Source: Chromatium weissei (lineage in GTDB: Bacteria; Pseudomonadota; Gammaproteobacteria; Chromatiales; Chromatiaceae). Taken from it: DNA of 64,000 nt. The notes beneath the pieces are model-generated. The model was not told the DNA's origin. It saw nothing but the letters and a program-made list of their open reading frames with translations, and searched no databases. The stretch is from NCBI RefSeq assembly GCF_016583765.1, contig NZ_NRRR01000002.1, positions 124,001 to 188,000 on the forward strand, read 5' to 3'. Below, piece by piece: positions 29,353 to 39,021 of this stretch; position 1 is the stretch's first letter, and every line of letters starts with the position of its first letter. Made by a program: the position numbers and the translations under genes.

Positions 29353-31698
29353 ATGCGCATTCACATTCTGCAAGCAATCACCCTGACCGCAGCGTTGCTG
29401 ACCGCGCCACTCGCGCCAGCAGCAACCACCTGTCAACGCGCACTCGCCGCGCCAGCCAGCCGTGAACAAGCAGCGGCAATCGCGACATGGAGCGCCACCA
29501 TCGCGCAGCATTCCGCGCCAACGGCTGCCGTCATTGAAGCGCACATTCGCCGCGCTGAAACCTATCGAACGCTCGGACGTTATGTCGACGCGGAATTGGA
29601 TTTAATGCAGGCGCTGAAATTTCCCTCCGCTCCTCTACACGCCACCGTAACGACGGCACTCGGTCTGCTGTACGCCCAACAGCACCAATTCGTTCGCGCT
29701 GAAACCCAACTGCGCGACGCACTTCAGCAAGCACGTCAACTCGCCGTTCCAACACTCATCGCCACCGCCGCCAACAGCTTGGGAAATGTTCTATTAGAAC
29801 AACAACATAAACTCGAAGCCCACGCCGCTTATCGAGAGGCGCTGATTCAAGCGCAAGCTGCTGACGATTCCGGCTTGATCGCCAGCATTTCCATCAATCT
29901 GGCACGATTGGCAACCAACTCCGCGCAGGCACAACGCGAATTGCAAACGGCTTTCCGCGCCACGCAGCGCATCACGGTGGCGACAGAACGCGCCGAGCTG
30001 TTGCTGGCACTGGCAGCGCGAGCACAGGAATTCAATACGACGCTGGCGCGAAACAGTCTGGTGGAAGCAGAACAACTCGCCGCCACTGCCGGATTACCAC
30101 GACTTCACGCGCAGGCACTCGCCCAATTGAGCTTTTTGACTGCCGCGTCGAATCAATTCGATGAAGCGCGCAATTTACTGACGCGGGCGCTGCAAATTGT
30201 GCCGTTGGAGGCGTATGACCTGCGCTATCAATGGGAATGGCAGTTGGGACAATGGCTGCGTGATGCCGCTGATCGCCCGCGAGCCATCGCCGCGTATCGT
30301 CGCGCCGTCGCCCATCTGCAACGCATTCGCACCGACATTCCAGTTGAATACGCCGAAGGACGTTCCTCATTCCGTGAAACCTTGGCTCCGCTGTATCTCG
30401 GTCTCGCTGATTTACTGTTTCTGGAAGCAGCGGAGCGTGGCGATGCCGCACAACCGCTGCTGCATGAGGCACGAGAAACGGTCGAACAAGTCAAATTGGA
30501 TGAATTGCGGGACTATTTCCGCGATGCCTGCATTTTGCCGCTGCGCGAGGATGTCGCCACCTTGGCCGCACAATCAGCGGTGTTTTATCCGGTGATTTTT
30601 GCGAATCGACTGGAACTGCTCGTCAGCAGCGGCGAGCGGTTTTATCACACGAGCGTGCCGATTTCTCGTGAACAAATTCAGACGGTTGCAGAAGTTTTGG
30701 CACTTAAACTGCGTTATGACAAACCGGCTGATGCCGAATCCGCACAACTGTACGACTGGCTGGTTGCACCGATTGTGCCGTGGTTAACCGAGCAGCACGT
30801 TGACACGCTGGTGTTTGTACCAGATGGCCCGCTGCGCGCCGTTCCACTTGCGGCATTACGCGCCAGCGACGGTCGTTATCTCATTGAAAAATATGCGATT
30901 GCAACCGTGCCGGGTTTGAAATTACTGCCACCGGATGACACGGCGCACACCGATTTGACCACGCTGCTGGCGGGTTTAAGTCGACCGGGTCCGGTGGTGG
31001 ATGAATTGCCGGCGTGGTGGGTGAACGCGCTGGTTGAACAAAATCGTGGACGCGGTGGACAGCGCGGCACTCGCGGCGTTTCAGCATCCGCGCAACAGTT
31101 GACAGCGAAGCCGCTGCGCGCCGCGCAAGCCGAGAAAATTGAGGCGCTGGCGCTGCCCGGCGTGGCAAAAGAAATCAATCAGTTATCGCAACGGCTGGCG
31201 GGGCGAACGCTGCGCGATCAGGACTTTTTGCTACAGCGTTTTGTGACGGAGGTCAGCGGGCAACCGTATCGTGTGGTGCACATCGCCTCGCACGGGCTCT
31301 TTCAAGGGCCGCCGGAGGACAATTTCATTGTCACTTACGACCGCAAGTTGGACATGAAAACGTTGGCAAAGGTGTTAAAACCCAAAGAGTTAGCGCAGCG
31401 TCCAATTGAATTATTGGTGTTGAGCGCCTGCCAAACAGCAGAAGGCGATGACCGTACTCCACTGGGATTAAGTGGTGTGGCGTTGCAATCCGGTGCTCGC
31501 AGTGCGCTGGGTTCGCTGTGGCCGGTCAGCGACACCGCCACGCAATTGTTAATGCAACATTTTTACGATCAGCTCAAGCAGCCGGGAATGACGAAAGGAC
31601 GCGCATTGCAAGCAGCGCAACGGGCGCTGATGGCTAACGACCGCACGCACCATCCGAGTGATTGGGCAGCGTTTATTCTGGTCGGCAATTGGTTGTAA
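29353..31698 (+). CDS. Exported TPR-CHAT domain protein (caspase-like)
   Basis: A 781-residue protein with a signal peptide (about 1-24), tetratricopeptide-like helical repeats (about 50-340) and a C-terminal CHAT domain (about 440-781). The caspase-type dyad is visible: His in VVHIASHGLFQG (about residue 641) and Cys in LVLSACQTAEGDD (about 696). The closing motif SGARSALGSLWPVSD is also typical. CHAT proteins are predicted cysteine peptidases; an exported form would act in the periplasm or outside. It follows the TpsB gene by 12 bases and is probably co-transcribed, so processing or secretion of a shared substrate is a reasonable guess, not shown. Confidence 0.9.
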   Translation: MRIHILQAITLTAALLTAPLAPAATTCQRALAAPASREQAAAIATWSATIAQHSAPTAAVIEAHIRRAETYRTLGRYVDAELDLMQALKFPSAPLHATVTTALGLLYAQQHQFVRAETQLRDALQQARQLAVPTLIATAANSLGNVLLEQQHKLEAHAAYREALIQAQAADDSGLIASISINLARLATNSAQAQRELQTAFRATQRITVATERAELLLALAARAQEFNTTLARNSLVEAEQLAATAGLPRLHAQALAQLSFLTAASNQFDEARNLLTRALQIVPLEAYDLRYQWEWQLGQWLRDAADRPRAIAAYRRAVAHLQRIRTDIPVEYAEGRSSFRETLAPLYLGLADLLFLEAAERGDAAQPLLHEARETVEQVKLDELRDYFRDACILPLREDVATLAAQSAVFYPVIFANRLELLVSSGERFYHTSVPISREQIQTVAEVLALKLRYDKPADAESAQLYDWLVAPIVPWLTEQHVDTLVFVPDGPLRAVPLAALRASDGRYLIEKYAIATVPGLKLLPPDDTAHTDLTTLLAGLSRPGPVVDELPAWWVNALVEQNRGRGGQRGTRGVSASAQQLTAKPLRAAQAEKIEALALPGVAKEINQLSQRLAGRTLRDQDFLLQRFVTEVSGQPYRVVHIASHGLFQGPPEDNFIVTYDRKLDMKTLAKVLKPKELAQRPIELLVLSACQTAEGDDRTPLGLSGVALQSGARSALGSLWPVSDTATQLLMQHFYDQLKQPGMTKGRALQAAQRALMANDRTHHPSDWAAFILVGNWL

Positions 31699-31707
31699 TT
31701 CAGCAGC

Positions 31708-32439
31708 TTAATTGCCGTCTGGACGCAGCCGCACGCGCCGATTGATGCTGGCACGCGGATTGGCGCGGTCGAATGGTTCGCTTTCGCCCTTGCCGACCGC
31801 GTTCAAACGTTCTGGTGCAATACCAGTCATTTCAATGAGATAAAGCCGAGCAGCTTGCGCCCGCTGTTCGGACAATTCCTGATTGTAGGCTGCCGAGCCG
31901 GCATCATCGCTGTGTCCTTCGACCAGCCACGCAATTCCGTTAAATTGCGGTGAAGTCAATGCCTTACCGAGTTTTCCCAGTTCTGACATCGCATCTTTAG
32001 TCAGCCGCGCTGAGTTGTAGCCGAAATAAATCGACACGCCATCAGCGGTGTCAGCGGTGGTGTTGGCGGGCGGCGTGTAAACATTCGGTGCGAACTGGCG
32101 TTTCGGTTTGGGCGCGGCGGCTGGCGACGGCACTTTTTCAGTATTTTCAACAACTTTATGGCGGCGCGGTGCGGGTGCTGGCGCATTCGCTGTGGAACGC
32201 GAAGGTGGTGCGGCAGTCGGTTTGCGCGCTGGTGCAGCGGCTGGTTTTTCCGCCGGTGTTTGTAATTCTCGACCGGTCACCAAACCGCGTTTGCGTTCCA
32301 TCACGCGATTCAGCGCCTGTTCGTAATCATCGACGCTGGCTCCGCGTTTCATGTATTCCTCGGCGAAGACGCTTGAAATGCCGCCGCAGAGTGCGAGCAA
32401 TAACACCAATTTAATGACCTTCTGTTGTGCGTTATTCAT
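31708..32439 (-). CDS. OmpA-family peptidoglycan-binding protein
   Basis: A 243-residue exported protein. Signal peptide at about 1-26 (cleavage near SSVFAEE), a Pro/Ala-rich linker (about 60-130), and a C-terminal OmpA-like domain with VSIYFGYNSARLTKDAMSEL, LVEGHSDDAGSAAYNQELSE and INRRVRL, which bind diaminopimelate in peptidoglycan. There is no N-terminal barrel, so it is a soluble periplasmic anchor. It converges with the CHAT gene, their ends being 9 bases apart; OmpA-like genes often accompany TPS/CHAT loci. Confidence 0.87.
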   Translation of the reverse strand: MNNAQQKVIKLVLLLALCGGISSVFAEEYMKRGASVDDYEQALNRVMERKRGLVTGRELQTPAEKPAAAPARKPTAAPPSRSTANAPAPAPRRHKVVENTEKVPSPAAAPKPKRQFAPNVYTPPANTTADTADGVSIYFGYNSARLTKDAMSELGKLGKALTSPQFNGIAWLVEGHSDDAGSAAYNQELSEQRAQAARLYLIEMTGIAPERLNAVGKGESEPFDRANPRASINRRVRLRPDGN

Positions 32440-32499
32440 CTGATTTTCCTCGCGTTTAAGAAGCCATCAACATATCAAACGTTTTCATTTAACATCGAA

Positions 32500-33654
32500 T
32501 TAGCGCGTGGCCAATACCTGTTGATACAGCGTTAACAGACGGTCGGCGAGCACCGGTGCTGACCAAGATTGTGCGTGTTGCAGCGCCTCACGCGACAGCC
32601 GCTCGCGCATCGCTGAATCAGTTAATAACTGCACGGCCTTGGCAGCAAAATCCGCTTCATTTTCCTCAGCAATGAATGCGCCATGTCCGTCACCGAGCAC
32701 TTCTTTTGTGCCCATGACTGCGGTTGATACCACCGGCACACCGAGCGCCATCGCTTCCAATAACACCAATCCCTGTGTTTCGGTGCGCGAGGCGAACACG
32801 AATGCCGCACCGGCGCTGTAGCAATCTTCCAAGCTGCCGTCGCGATTGAGATAACCGGTGAGTAGCGTGTTTTCAACCAGTTCCAAGGCTTCAATTTGCG
32901 CGACCAGTTGCGACCGTGCGGGCCCTTCACCGACGATGACGAGCAGCACATCAGGCACGGCGCGTTTAATGTGCACGAGGGTGCGCAGAATGAAATCAAT
33001 GTTTTTCTCGAATGCCAATCGACTGACATGCACCAGCAGCGGGCGTTGCGGTGGAATTTGATAGCGAGCGCGAAACCGAGCGCCATCGCCGTGGCGAAAT
33101 TGTTCCAACGCAATGCCGGTTGGAATCACCTTCGTACGCGTGTTGACTCCGTAACGCTGTAACACGTCGTGCATCGGTTGCGACGGCACGACCAGCGCGT
33201 CGATGGCGTGGCATTGCGAAACGGCAAAAGAACGCGCTGCCCATTGCAGCCACGCGGCGGGCACGAAGGACACGTAATGGTGCAAATACTGTTCAAAATA
33301 CGTGTGATAGGTTTCGACAACGGGAATACCGAGCTGGCGCGCCAGCCGTAAACCGCTGTAATGCGCGAGAAATGGCGTGTGAATGTGTACGAGATCGAAA
33401 CCGCGTCGCGCCAGCTCGGCTTCATGGCGGCGCAAGTGGCGCGGTTTCAGAATGCGGTCTTCGGGATCAATCGGTAGATAACGTGAAGGAATGCGAATGA
33501 TTTCAAACGGTTCTGGTGAATGTTGACCGTAATCTGGCGCAATCAATGTGACCTCGTGACCGGTGCGCACGAATTCACGGGCGAAGGTTTGAATTGACGT
33601 AGACACGCCGGTGATGCGAGGAAAATAAACATCCGAGATCATCAAAATGCGCAT
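32500..33654 (-). CDS. Family 4 glycosyltransferase
   Basis: A GT-B fold glycosyltransferase of 384 residues, transferring a sugar from a nucleotide donor to a lipid, glycan or protein acceptor in the cytoplasm. N-terminal MRILMISDVYFPRITGVSTS is typical of GT4 enzymes with a glycine-rich acceptor loop; VSRLAFEKNIDFIL (about 210) and the donor-binding SRTETQGLVLLEAMALGVPV (about 293) follow. The general arrangement resembles diacylglycerol or mannosyl transferases (MgtA or PimB-like). Neighbours do not tell the acceptor. Confidence 0.88.
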   Translation of the reverse strand: MRILMISDVYFPRITGVSTSIQTFAREFVRTGHEVTLIAPDYGQHSPEPFEIIRIPSRYLPIDPEDRILKPRHLRRHEAELARRGFDLVHIHTPFLAHYSGLRLARQLGIPVVETYHTYFEQYLHHYVSFVPAAWLQWAARSFAVSQCHAIDALVVPSQPMHDVLQRYGVNTRTKVIPTGIALEQFRHGDGARFRARYQIPPQRPLLVHVSRLAFEKNIDFILRTLVHIKRAVPDVLLVIVGEGPARSQLVAQIEALELVENTLLTGYLNRDGSLEDCYSAGAAFVFASRTETQGLVLLEAMALGVPVVSTAVMGTKEVLGDGHGAFIAEENEADFAAKAVQLLTDSAMRERLSREALQHAQSWSAPVLADRLLTLYQQVLATR

Positions 33655-33735
33655 AAGAAGTGGTCGGTTATTGACAAAATTGGCGATGTTACCCGCAATA
33701 ATGATCGATTTGCAGCGACATCAGGAATGATTGCT

Positions 33736-34161
33736 ATGCGTGAACTGAGAATGAAGCCATGTGGTTGGCTGCTGGGCGGTGTGTTGATGATGACAAGTGC
33801 ATTGGCAGCGGAGCAGCCCAAGGCGATTCCGGCGTTGTGGGGTTATGGCATAAAGCCGTGCACGGATTTTCTCGCAGCGACGCCAGCGGATGCGTTATCA
33901 ATTCCGTTGGCGGATGAAGATTATCGACGTTACCGCGAGTGGTTGGCGGGTTTGGTGACGGGATTAAATTTAACGACGGGACGCGATGTGTTGCGTGATG
34001 CGGAATTGGATGCGGCGATGCTGCGTATTCGTGCACTGTGTGTGGCGCAACCGAATGATGATTTTTTCAATGCCAGTCTGCGTTTAATTCGTTCATTGGA
34101 TCAATCGAATGCTGCGCCATCTTCTCGAGCGCCAGCGGTCAAGTCACAAAATGGTCACTAA
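33736..34161 (+). CDS. Small secreted protein of unknown function
   Basis: A 141-residue protein with a signal peptide (KPCGWLLGGVLMMTSALAAE) and a mature part of about 115 residues with two cysteines (GIKPCTDFL and IRALCVAQ), likely disulfide-bonded in the periplasm. The central YREWLAGLVTGLNL is helical. The size and cysteine placing recall HdeA or Rap1a-type small periplasmic proteins, but I cannot assign it. I prefer the ATG at 33736, 9 bases after AGGA, over the ATG at 33727. It points toward pstS, whose start is about 80 bases on. Confidence 0.65.
   Translation: MRELRMKPCGWLLGGVLMMTSALAAEQPKAIPALWGYGIKPCTDFLAATPADALSIPLADEDYRRYREWLAGLVTGLNLTTGRDVLRDAELDAAMLRIRALCVAQPNDDFFNASLRLIRSLDQSNAAPSSRAPAVKSQNGH
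34141..34158 (+). promoter_or_regulatory. Possible Pho box upstream of pstS
   Basis: Two units with GTCAC, 11 bases apart (AAGTCAC, AAAA, TGGTCAC), resemble the PhoB direct repeat. It is about 85 bases before the pstS ATG and overlaps the end of the previous gene. The match is partial. Confidence 0.35.
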
Positions 34162-34242
34162 GTCATCGTAGGATGCGCGGCGATCACGTTTGCAATTGCA
34201 GTCTCGCGCTTTCAACGCATTCCATTCGGAGATATTTCATTT

Positions 34243-35286
34243 ATGAATAAAACCCTGCTGACTTCTGCCATTGTGTTGGCGCTGACCTCTCTTTCCACTC
34301 AGGCACTGGCTGCCCGCGATACGATTAACATCGTCGGTTCTTCAACGGTTTTTCCATTTTCTACGGCAGTCGCGGAGACTTTTGGTCGTACTGCTGGTTT
34401 TAATACGCCGAAGGTGGAATCGACTGGCACTGGCGGCGGTATGAAGTTGTTTTGCGGCGGCGTGGGTGTGGATCATCCAGACATCACCAATGCGTCACGG
34501 CGTATGAAAGCCTCCGAGTTTGAGAATTGCCAGAAGGCTGGTGTGAAGGACATCACCGAAGTGAAGATCGGTTTTGATGGCATTGCCATCGCCAATGCGA
34601 AATCGGCAAAACATCTGGATTTTTCGTTGAAAGACATCTTCTTGGCACTCGCCAAAGATATTCCTGATAGCAATGGCAAGTTCATTCCCAATCCGCATAA
34701 AACGTGGAAGGACGTGAATCCAGAGCTGCCGAAAACCAAAATTGAAGTGCTCGGTCCACCGCCCACTTCCGGCACACGCGATGCCTTTGTGGAGCTGGCA
34801 ATGGAAGGTGGTTGCAACAGCATTCCTGAAATCAAGGCGCTGAAGAAAACCGACGAGAAGATGCACAAGGCAATATGCGGCGGCATTCGTGAAGATGGTG
34901 CGTACATCGAAGCGGGCGAGAATGACAATCTCATTGTGCAGAAGCTGTCATCGAATAAGAACGCGCTGGGCATCTTTGGTTACAGCTTTCTCGATCAGAA
35001 TACCGACAAGGTGCAGGGTTCTAAAATCGATGGCATCACGCCAACTTACGACAGCATTTCTGATGGTTCCTATCCAATTTCGCGTTCGATTTACTTTTAT
35101 GTGAAGAACGCCCACGTTGGAACCATTCCCGGCATCAAGCAGTTCGTGACTGAATTCACCAATGAAAAGGCTTGGGGGCCAGAGGGTTATCTTGCAGATA
35201 AAGGTCTGATTTCTCTGCCGGATGCAGAACGCGCCGCCGTCGCAAAATCGGCACAGGCGCTGACACCGATGTCCAAGCCCGAATAA
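34243..35286 (+). CDS. pstS: Phosphate ABC transporter substrate-binding protein PstS
   Basis: Periplasmic phosphate receptor for the Pst importer, 347 residues. Signal peptide about 1-23 (ALAARDT), then NIVGSSTVFPFSTAVAE and VESTGTGGGMKLFC, matching the phosphate-binding loops with Ser/Thr-Gly, and GPPPTSGTRDAFVEL near the middle. The form is like the larger PstS proteins of gammaproteobacteria, not the short E. coli one. It is first in pstSCAB-phoU, and a Pho-box-like sequence lies upstream, so induction under phosphate lack is expected. Confidence 0.94.
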   Translation: MNKTLLTSAIVLALTSLSTQALAARDTINIVGSSTVFPFSTAVAETFGRTAGFNTPKVESTGTGGGMKLFCGGVGVDHPDITNASRRMKASEFENCQKAGVKDITEVKIGFDGIAIANAKSAKHLDFSLKDIFLALAKDIPDSNGKFIPNPHKTWKDVNPELPKTKIEVLGPPPTSGTRDAFVELAMEGGCNSIPEIKALKKTDEKMHKAICGGIREDGAYIEAGENDNLIVQKLSSNKNALGIFGYSFLDQNTDKVQGSKIDGITPTYDSISDGSYPISRSIYFYVKNAHVGTIPGIKQFVTEFTNEKAWGPEGYLADKGLISLPDAERAAVAKSAQALTPMSKPE

Positions 35287-35381
35287 AATCGCAATCATCA
35301 CGCGGAGCAAGGACAGCCCGCTCACCGCCGATCTGTCACGGGTCGGCGGTTTTCAATTGTTCAACTCCAATGGGATTCTCG

Positions 35382-36773
35382 ATGCACGCTTGGATGCTCA
35401 TTCTTTTATTACTCGCACTGATGACGGTCGCCTATCAATTCGGCATCAAACGCGCCATTCGTCGCGCTGGCGGAATCGCAAAAATCAGCACGTTGCACTC
35501 GCTGCCGTCGTATTACGGTCTTTATGCCGCGCTGTGGGCGGGCATTCCGGCATTGCTGCTGATGGGACTTTGGATTGGATTTCAAGATCAGCTCGTCACC
35601 AGCTTGATGACCGCGCATCTGTCAGCCGACATGCTCGCCGGACAATCTGAAGGGCAAATCGGGTTAATTCTCAACGACATCAAGAATCTCGCCACCGGCA
35701 ACATCGTTTCAGCGACGGTCACACCAGAGGTGCAAGCCGCCGCCGATCAATTTGCCCGTTTACAGCAAATGTCAGTCTGGGCGATGTGGTTAGCGGTGCT
35801 GGCGCTGGCGCTCGGCGGCATGGCTTACGCTTGGCACAACACGACTCCGCAGATGCGCGCCCGCAATCGCGTTGAATCCATCTTTTTGATTGTCATGGTG
35901 ATTTGCTCCTCGCTGGCGATTTTGACCACACTGGGTATCGTGCTTTCGGTGTTGTTCGAGTCGCTGCGCTTTTTCGAGATGGTTTCACCGCTCGAATTCT
36001 TCTTTGGCATCGATTGGAGTCCGCAGATCGCATTACGCGCCGATCAAGTGGGTGCGACTGGCGCATTTGGCGCGATTCCGCTGTTTACCGGCACGTTGAT
36101 GGTGTCGCTGATTGCGATGCTGGTCGCCGTACCGATTGGATTGATGTCCGCGATTTATTTATCTGAATATGCGCCGCGCAACGTTCGCGCCGTCGCCAAA
36201 CCCATCATCGAGGTGCTTGCTGGCATTCCGACCGTCGTTTACGGCTTCTTTGCGGCATTGACCGTCGCGCCGATGGTTCGTGATTTGGGTGCTGCCGTTG
36301 GATTGGAAGTCGCGTCGGAAAGTGCGCTGGCGGCTGGGCTGGTGATGGGCGTGATGATTATTCCGTTCATTTCATCGCTGTCGGATGACGTGATTAACGC
36401 CGTGCCGCAATCCATGCGCGATGGTTCTTACGCGCTGGGTGCAACGCAATCTGAAACGATTCGCCGCGTGATTGTGCCAGCGGCGCTGCCCGGCATTGTT
36501 GGCGGTATTTTGCTGGCGGTTTCGCGGGCAATTGGTGAAACCATGATCGTGGTCATGGCGGCAGGAATGTCGGCAAATCTCACTGCCAATCCGCTCGATA
36601 GCGTGACGACTGTGACGGTGCAGATTGTCACCTTACTGACTGGCGACCAAGAATTTGATAGTGCCAAAACCCTCGCCGCCTTCGCGCTGGGATTAACGCT
36701 GTTTTTAGTGACGCTGGCGCTCAACATCATCGCGCTGTCAATCGTGCGCAAATATCGTGAACAATATGAATAA
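35382..36773 (+). CDS. pstC: Phosphate ABC transporter permease PstC
   Basis: Inner-membrane channel subunit of the phosphate importer, 463 residues. Two N-terminal membrane segments with an inserted periplasmic region (about 65-120) come before the permease core. The permease motif is in AIYLSEYAPRNVRAVAKPII and EVLAGIPTVVYGFFAA, and the conserved EAA-type stretch is in GATQSETIRRVIVPAALPGI. I use the ATG at 35382 (MHAWML), with GGGA ahead; an ATG at 35370 is possible. A 95-base gap after pstS has no clear terminator. It overlaps pstA by 8 bases. Confidence 0.92.
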   Translation: MHAWMLILLLLALMTVAYQFGIKRAIRRAGGIAKISTLHSLPSYYGLYAALWAGIPALLLMGLWIGFQDQLVTSLMTAHLSADMLAGQSEGQIGLILNDIKNLATGNIVSATVTPEVQAAADQFARLQQMSVWAMWLAVLALALGGMAYAWHNTTPQMRARNRVESIFLIVMVICSSLAILTTLGIVLSVLFESLRFFEMVSPLEFFFGIDWSPQIALRADQVGATGAFGAIPLFTGTLMVSLIAMLVAVPIGLMSAIYLSEYAPRNVRAVAKPIIEVLAGIPTVVYGFFAALTVAPMVRDLGAAVGLEVASESALAAGLVMGVMIIPFISSLSDDVINAVPQSMRDGSYALGATQSETIRRVIVPAALPGIVGGILLAVSRAIGETMIVVMAAGMSANLTANPLDSVTTVTVQIVTLLTGDQEFDSAKTLAAFALGLTLFLVTLALNIIALSIVRKYREQYE

Positions 36774-38082
36774 GTTAAATCCAAAATCGCCTGCGCCAGA
36801 CATTCCGCGCCGCACCATCGACATCGTCAACGCCTCACTGAAACGCCGTCACGCGCAGGAACGCCGTTTTCGATGGATCGGCGCATTTGCCGTTGGACTC
36901 GGATTGGCGTTCGTCGTGTTGCTGTTCGCCGACATCGTCAGCAAGGGCTACACCGCCTTCGCACAAACCTACATTCGGCTGCCAATCACGTTGAGCACCG
37001 AGGTGATTGACCCAACCGGAACCCGTGACATCGCTGCCATTTCCGGTGCGAATTACAACAAATTGATTCGTGATGCCCTGTATCAGCAATTTCCCGAAAT
37101 CACCGACCGCAGCACGCGCCGTCAGCTCAACACGCTGCTAAGTGTCGGCGCACCCGATTTGCTGCGCGAGCAGGTGATGGGCAATTTCGCACTGATCGGC
37201 ACGACCTCGGAGATTTGGGTGCTGGCGGATGACGACATCGACATGCTGATGAAAGGCTATATCGACCGCACGAGCGCACAGGAAGAACGCCGAGTCAGTG
37301 ATGAAACGATTGGCTGGGTCACGCAATTGGAACAGCAAGGGCGTATTGCCAAACATTTCAATACGATCTTTTTTACACACGGCACATCGCGTGAACCAGA
37401 ATTGGCGGGAATTGCTGGCGCGTTAATGGGTTCTTTTTATACCCTGTTATTAACACTGATTTTATCTTTTCCAATTGGTGTCGGCGCGGCATTGTATTTA
37501 GAAGAATTCGCACCTAAAAATCGTTGGACGGATTTTATTGAAGTCAACATCAATAATTTAGCGGCAGTACCATCTATTGTCTTTGGGCTATTAGGATTAG
37601 CCGTTTTCATTGGCTTTTTTGGTATTCCGCGTTCAACGCCACTGGTCGCCGCATTAGTCATGACCATTATGACTTTACCCACCATCATTATTGCCAGTCG
37701 CGTCGCATTAAAATCAGTACCGCCATCCATTCGAGAAGCAGCACTTGGCGTTGGCGCTTCATCGTTACAAACCCAATTTCATCACGTATTACCGCTGGCA
37801 CTACCTGGAATGTTAACCGGAGCCATTATTGGAATGGCGCGGGCGCTGGGTGAAACAGCACCATTATTAATGATCGGTATGATTGCCTTCATCGTTGACA
37901 TTCCAAGTGGTTTTACCGATTCCGCCACCGTATTGCCGGTGCAGATTTTTCTATGGGCCGATAGTCCAGAACGCGGATTTGTCGAACGCACTTCAGCGGC
38001 AATTATCGTATTGTTAGCATTCCTCTTTTTAATGAACCTCGCCGCTGTGTTATTACGGCGCAAATTCGAGCGGCGCTGGTAG
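36766..38082 (+). CDS. pstA: Phosphate ABC transporter permease PstA
   Basis: Second permease of the Pst importer, 438 residues from the ATG at 36766; a GTG at 36757 is an alternative start. The N-terminal membrane segment (about 40-62) precedes a periplasmic insert to about residue 200, then the core: [38 protein letters not shown] and the EAA loop [20 protein letters not shown]. The start lies within the pstC end. From about 37,380 onward codons switch from GC-rich to AT-rich in the middle of the gene. Confidence 0.93.
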   Translation: MNKLNPKSPAPDIPRRTIDIVNASLKRRHAQERRFRWIGAFAVGLGLAFVVLLFADIVSKGYTAFAQTYIRLPITLSTEVIDPTGTRDIAAISGANYNKLIRDALYQQFPEITDRSTRRQLNTLLSVGAPDLLREQVMGNFALIGTTSEIWVLADDDIDMLMKGYIDRTSAQEERRVSDETIGWVTQLEQQGRIAKHFNTIFFTHGTSREPELAGIAGALMGSFYTLLLTLILSFPIGVGAALYLEEFAPKNRWTDFIEVNINNLAAVPSIVFGLLGLAVFIGFFGIPRSTPLVAALVMTIMTLPTIIIASRVALKSVPPSIREAALGVGASSLQTQFHHVLPLALPGMLTGAIIGMARALGETAPLLMIGMIAFIVDIPSGFTDSATVLPVQIFLWADSPERGFVERTSAAIIVLLAFLFLMNLAAVLLRRKFERRW

Positions 38083-38102
38083 CGCAATCGAGGCTTAAAT
38101 CA

Positions 38103-38966
38103 ATGAGCACCACAGTAGAAGCAATGGACAAAGCAATGAGCGTCATGAGTTCTGTCGAATTGGCAAGCGCCCAACATTCACGGGAAACAGTTGGCGATTT
38201 CACTGCCGATGATCCGCGTATGACCTGCCGCAATGTCGATGTGTGGTATGGCAGTAAACAAGCCATTAAAAATGTAAATCTGGATATTGGTAAAAACGAA
38301 GTCGTCTCAATGATTGGCCCATCTGGCTGCGGTAAATCGACTTTTTTACGCAGTTTGAATCGCATGAATGACACCATTGTTGGTTGCCGTGTCACCGGTT
38401 CAATTAAATTGGATGGTGAAGAAATCTATGATAAAGGCCTTGATCCCGTGCCTTTACGCGCTCGCGTGGGTATGGTTTTTCAAAAGCCCAATCCTTTTCC
38501 AAAATCCATTTATGAAAACGTCGCCTATGGCCCTCGTATTCATGGTTTAACCAATAATAAAGCCGAGCTTGATGAATTGGTTGAATCGAGTTTAATGAAA
38601 GCTGGATTATGGAAAGAAGTGAAGGATCGACTTGATCAGCCCGGCACGGGATTATCTGGTGGTCAACAACAACGGTTGTGTATTGCGCGCACCATTGCCG
38701 TTTCACCGGAAGTTATTTTAATGGATGAACCCTGTTCTGCACTCGATCCAATTGCCACAGCAATTGTTGAAGAATTGATTGACGAATTGCGTCAAAATTA
38801 CAGCATCGCTATTGTGACGCATTCGATGCAGCAAGCAGCACGAGTTTCTCAGCGCACCGCTTATTTTCATTTAGGCGATCTAATTGAAGTGGGTGAAACC
38901 AATCACATTTTCACCAATCCACAGCACAAACTCACTGAAGATTATATTACTGGTCGTTTTGGTTAG
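38103..38966 (+). CDS. pstB: Phosphate ABC transporter ATPase PstB
   Basis: Cytoplasmic ATPase that powers phosphate import, 287 residues. Walker A is [16 protein letters not shown], the Q-loop [15 protein letters not shown], signature [16 protein letters not shown] and Walker [14 protein letters not shown], all standard for PstB. About 35 residues precede the ABC domain; internal ATGs at 38124 or 38136 might be used instead. It lies 20 bases after pstA and before phoU. Confidence 0.95.
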   Translation: MSTTVEAMDKAMSVMSSVELASAQHSRETVGDFTADDPRMTCRNVDVWYGSKQAIKNVNLDIGKNEVVSMIGPSGCGKSTFLRSLNRMNDTIVGCRVTGSIKLDGEEIYDKGLDPVPLRARVGMVFQKPNPFPKSIYENVAYGPRIHGLTNNKAELDELVESSLMKAGLWKEVKDRLDQPGTGLSGGQQQRLCIARTIAVSPEVILMDEPCSALDPIATAIVEELIDELRQNYSIAIVTHSMQQAARVSQRTAYFHLGDLIEVGETNHIFTNPQHKLTEDYITGRFG

Positions 38967-39021
38967 TTTTCAATAAGCAATGTGCTTGCTTCATTCGCAT
39001 TTCATTAGGCTGTAAATTCAG

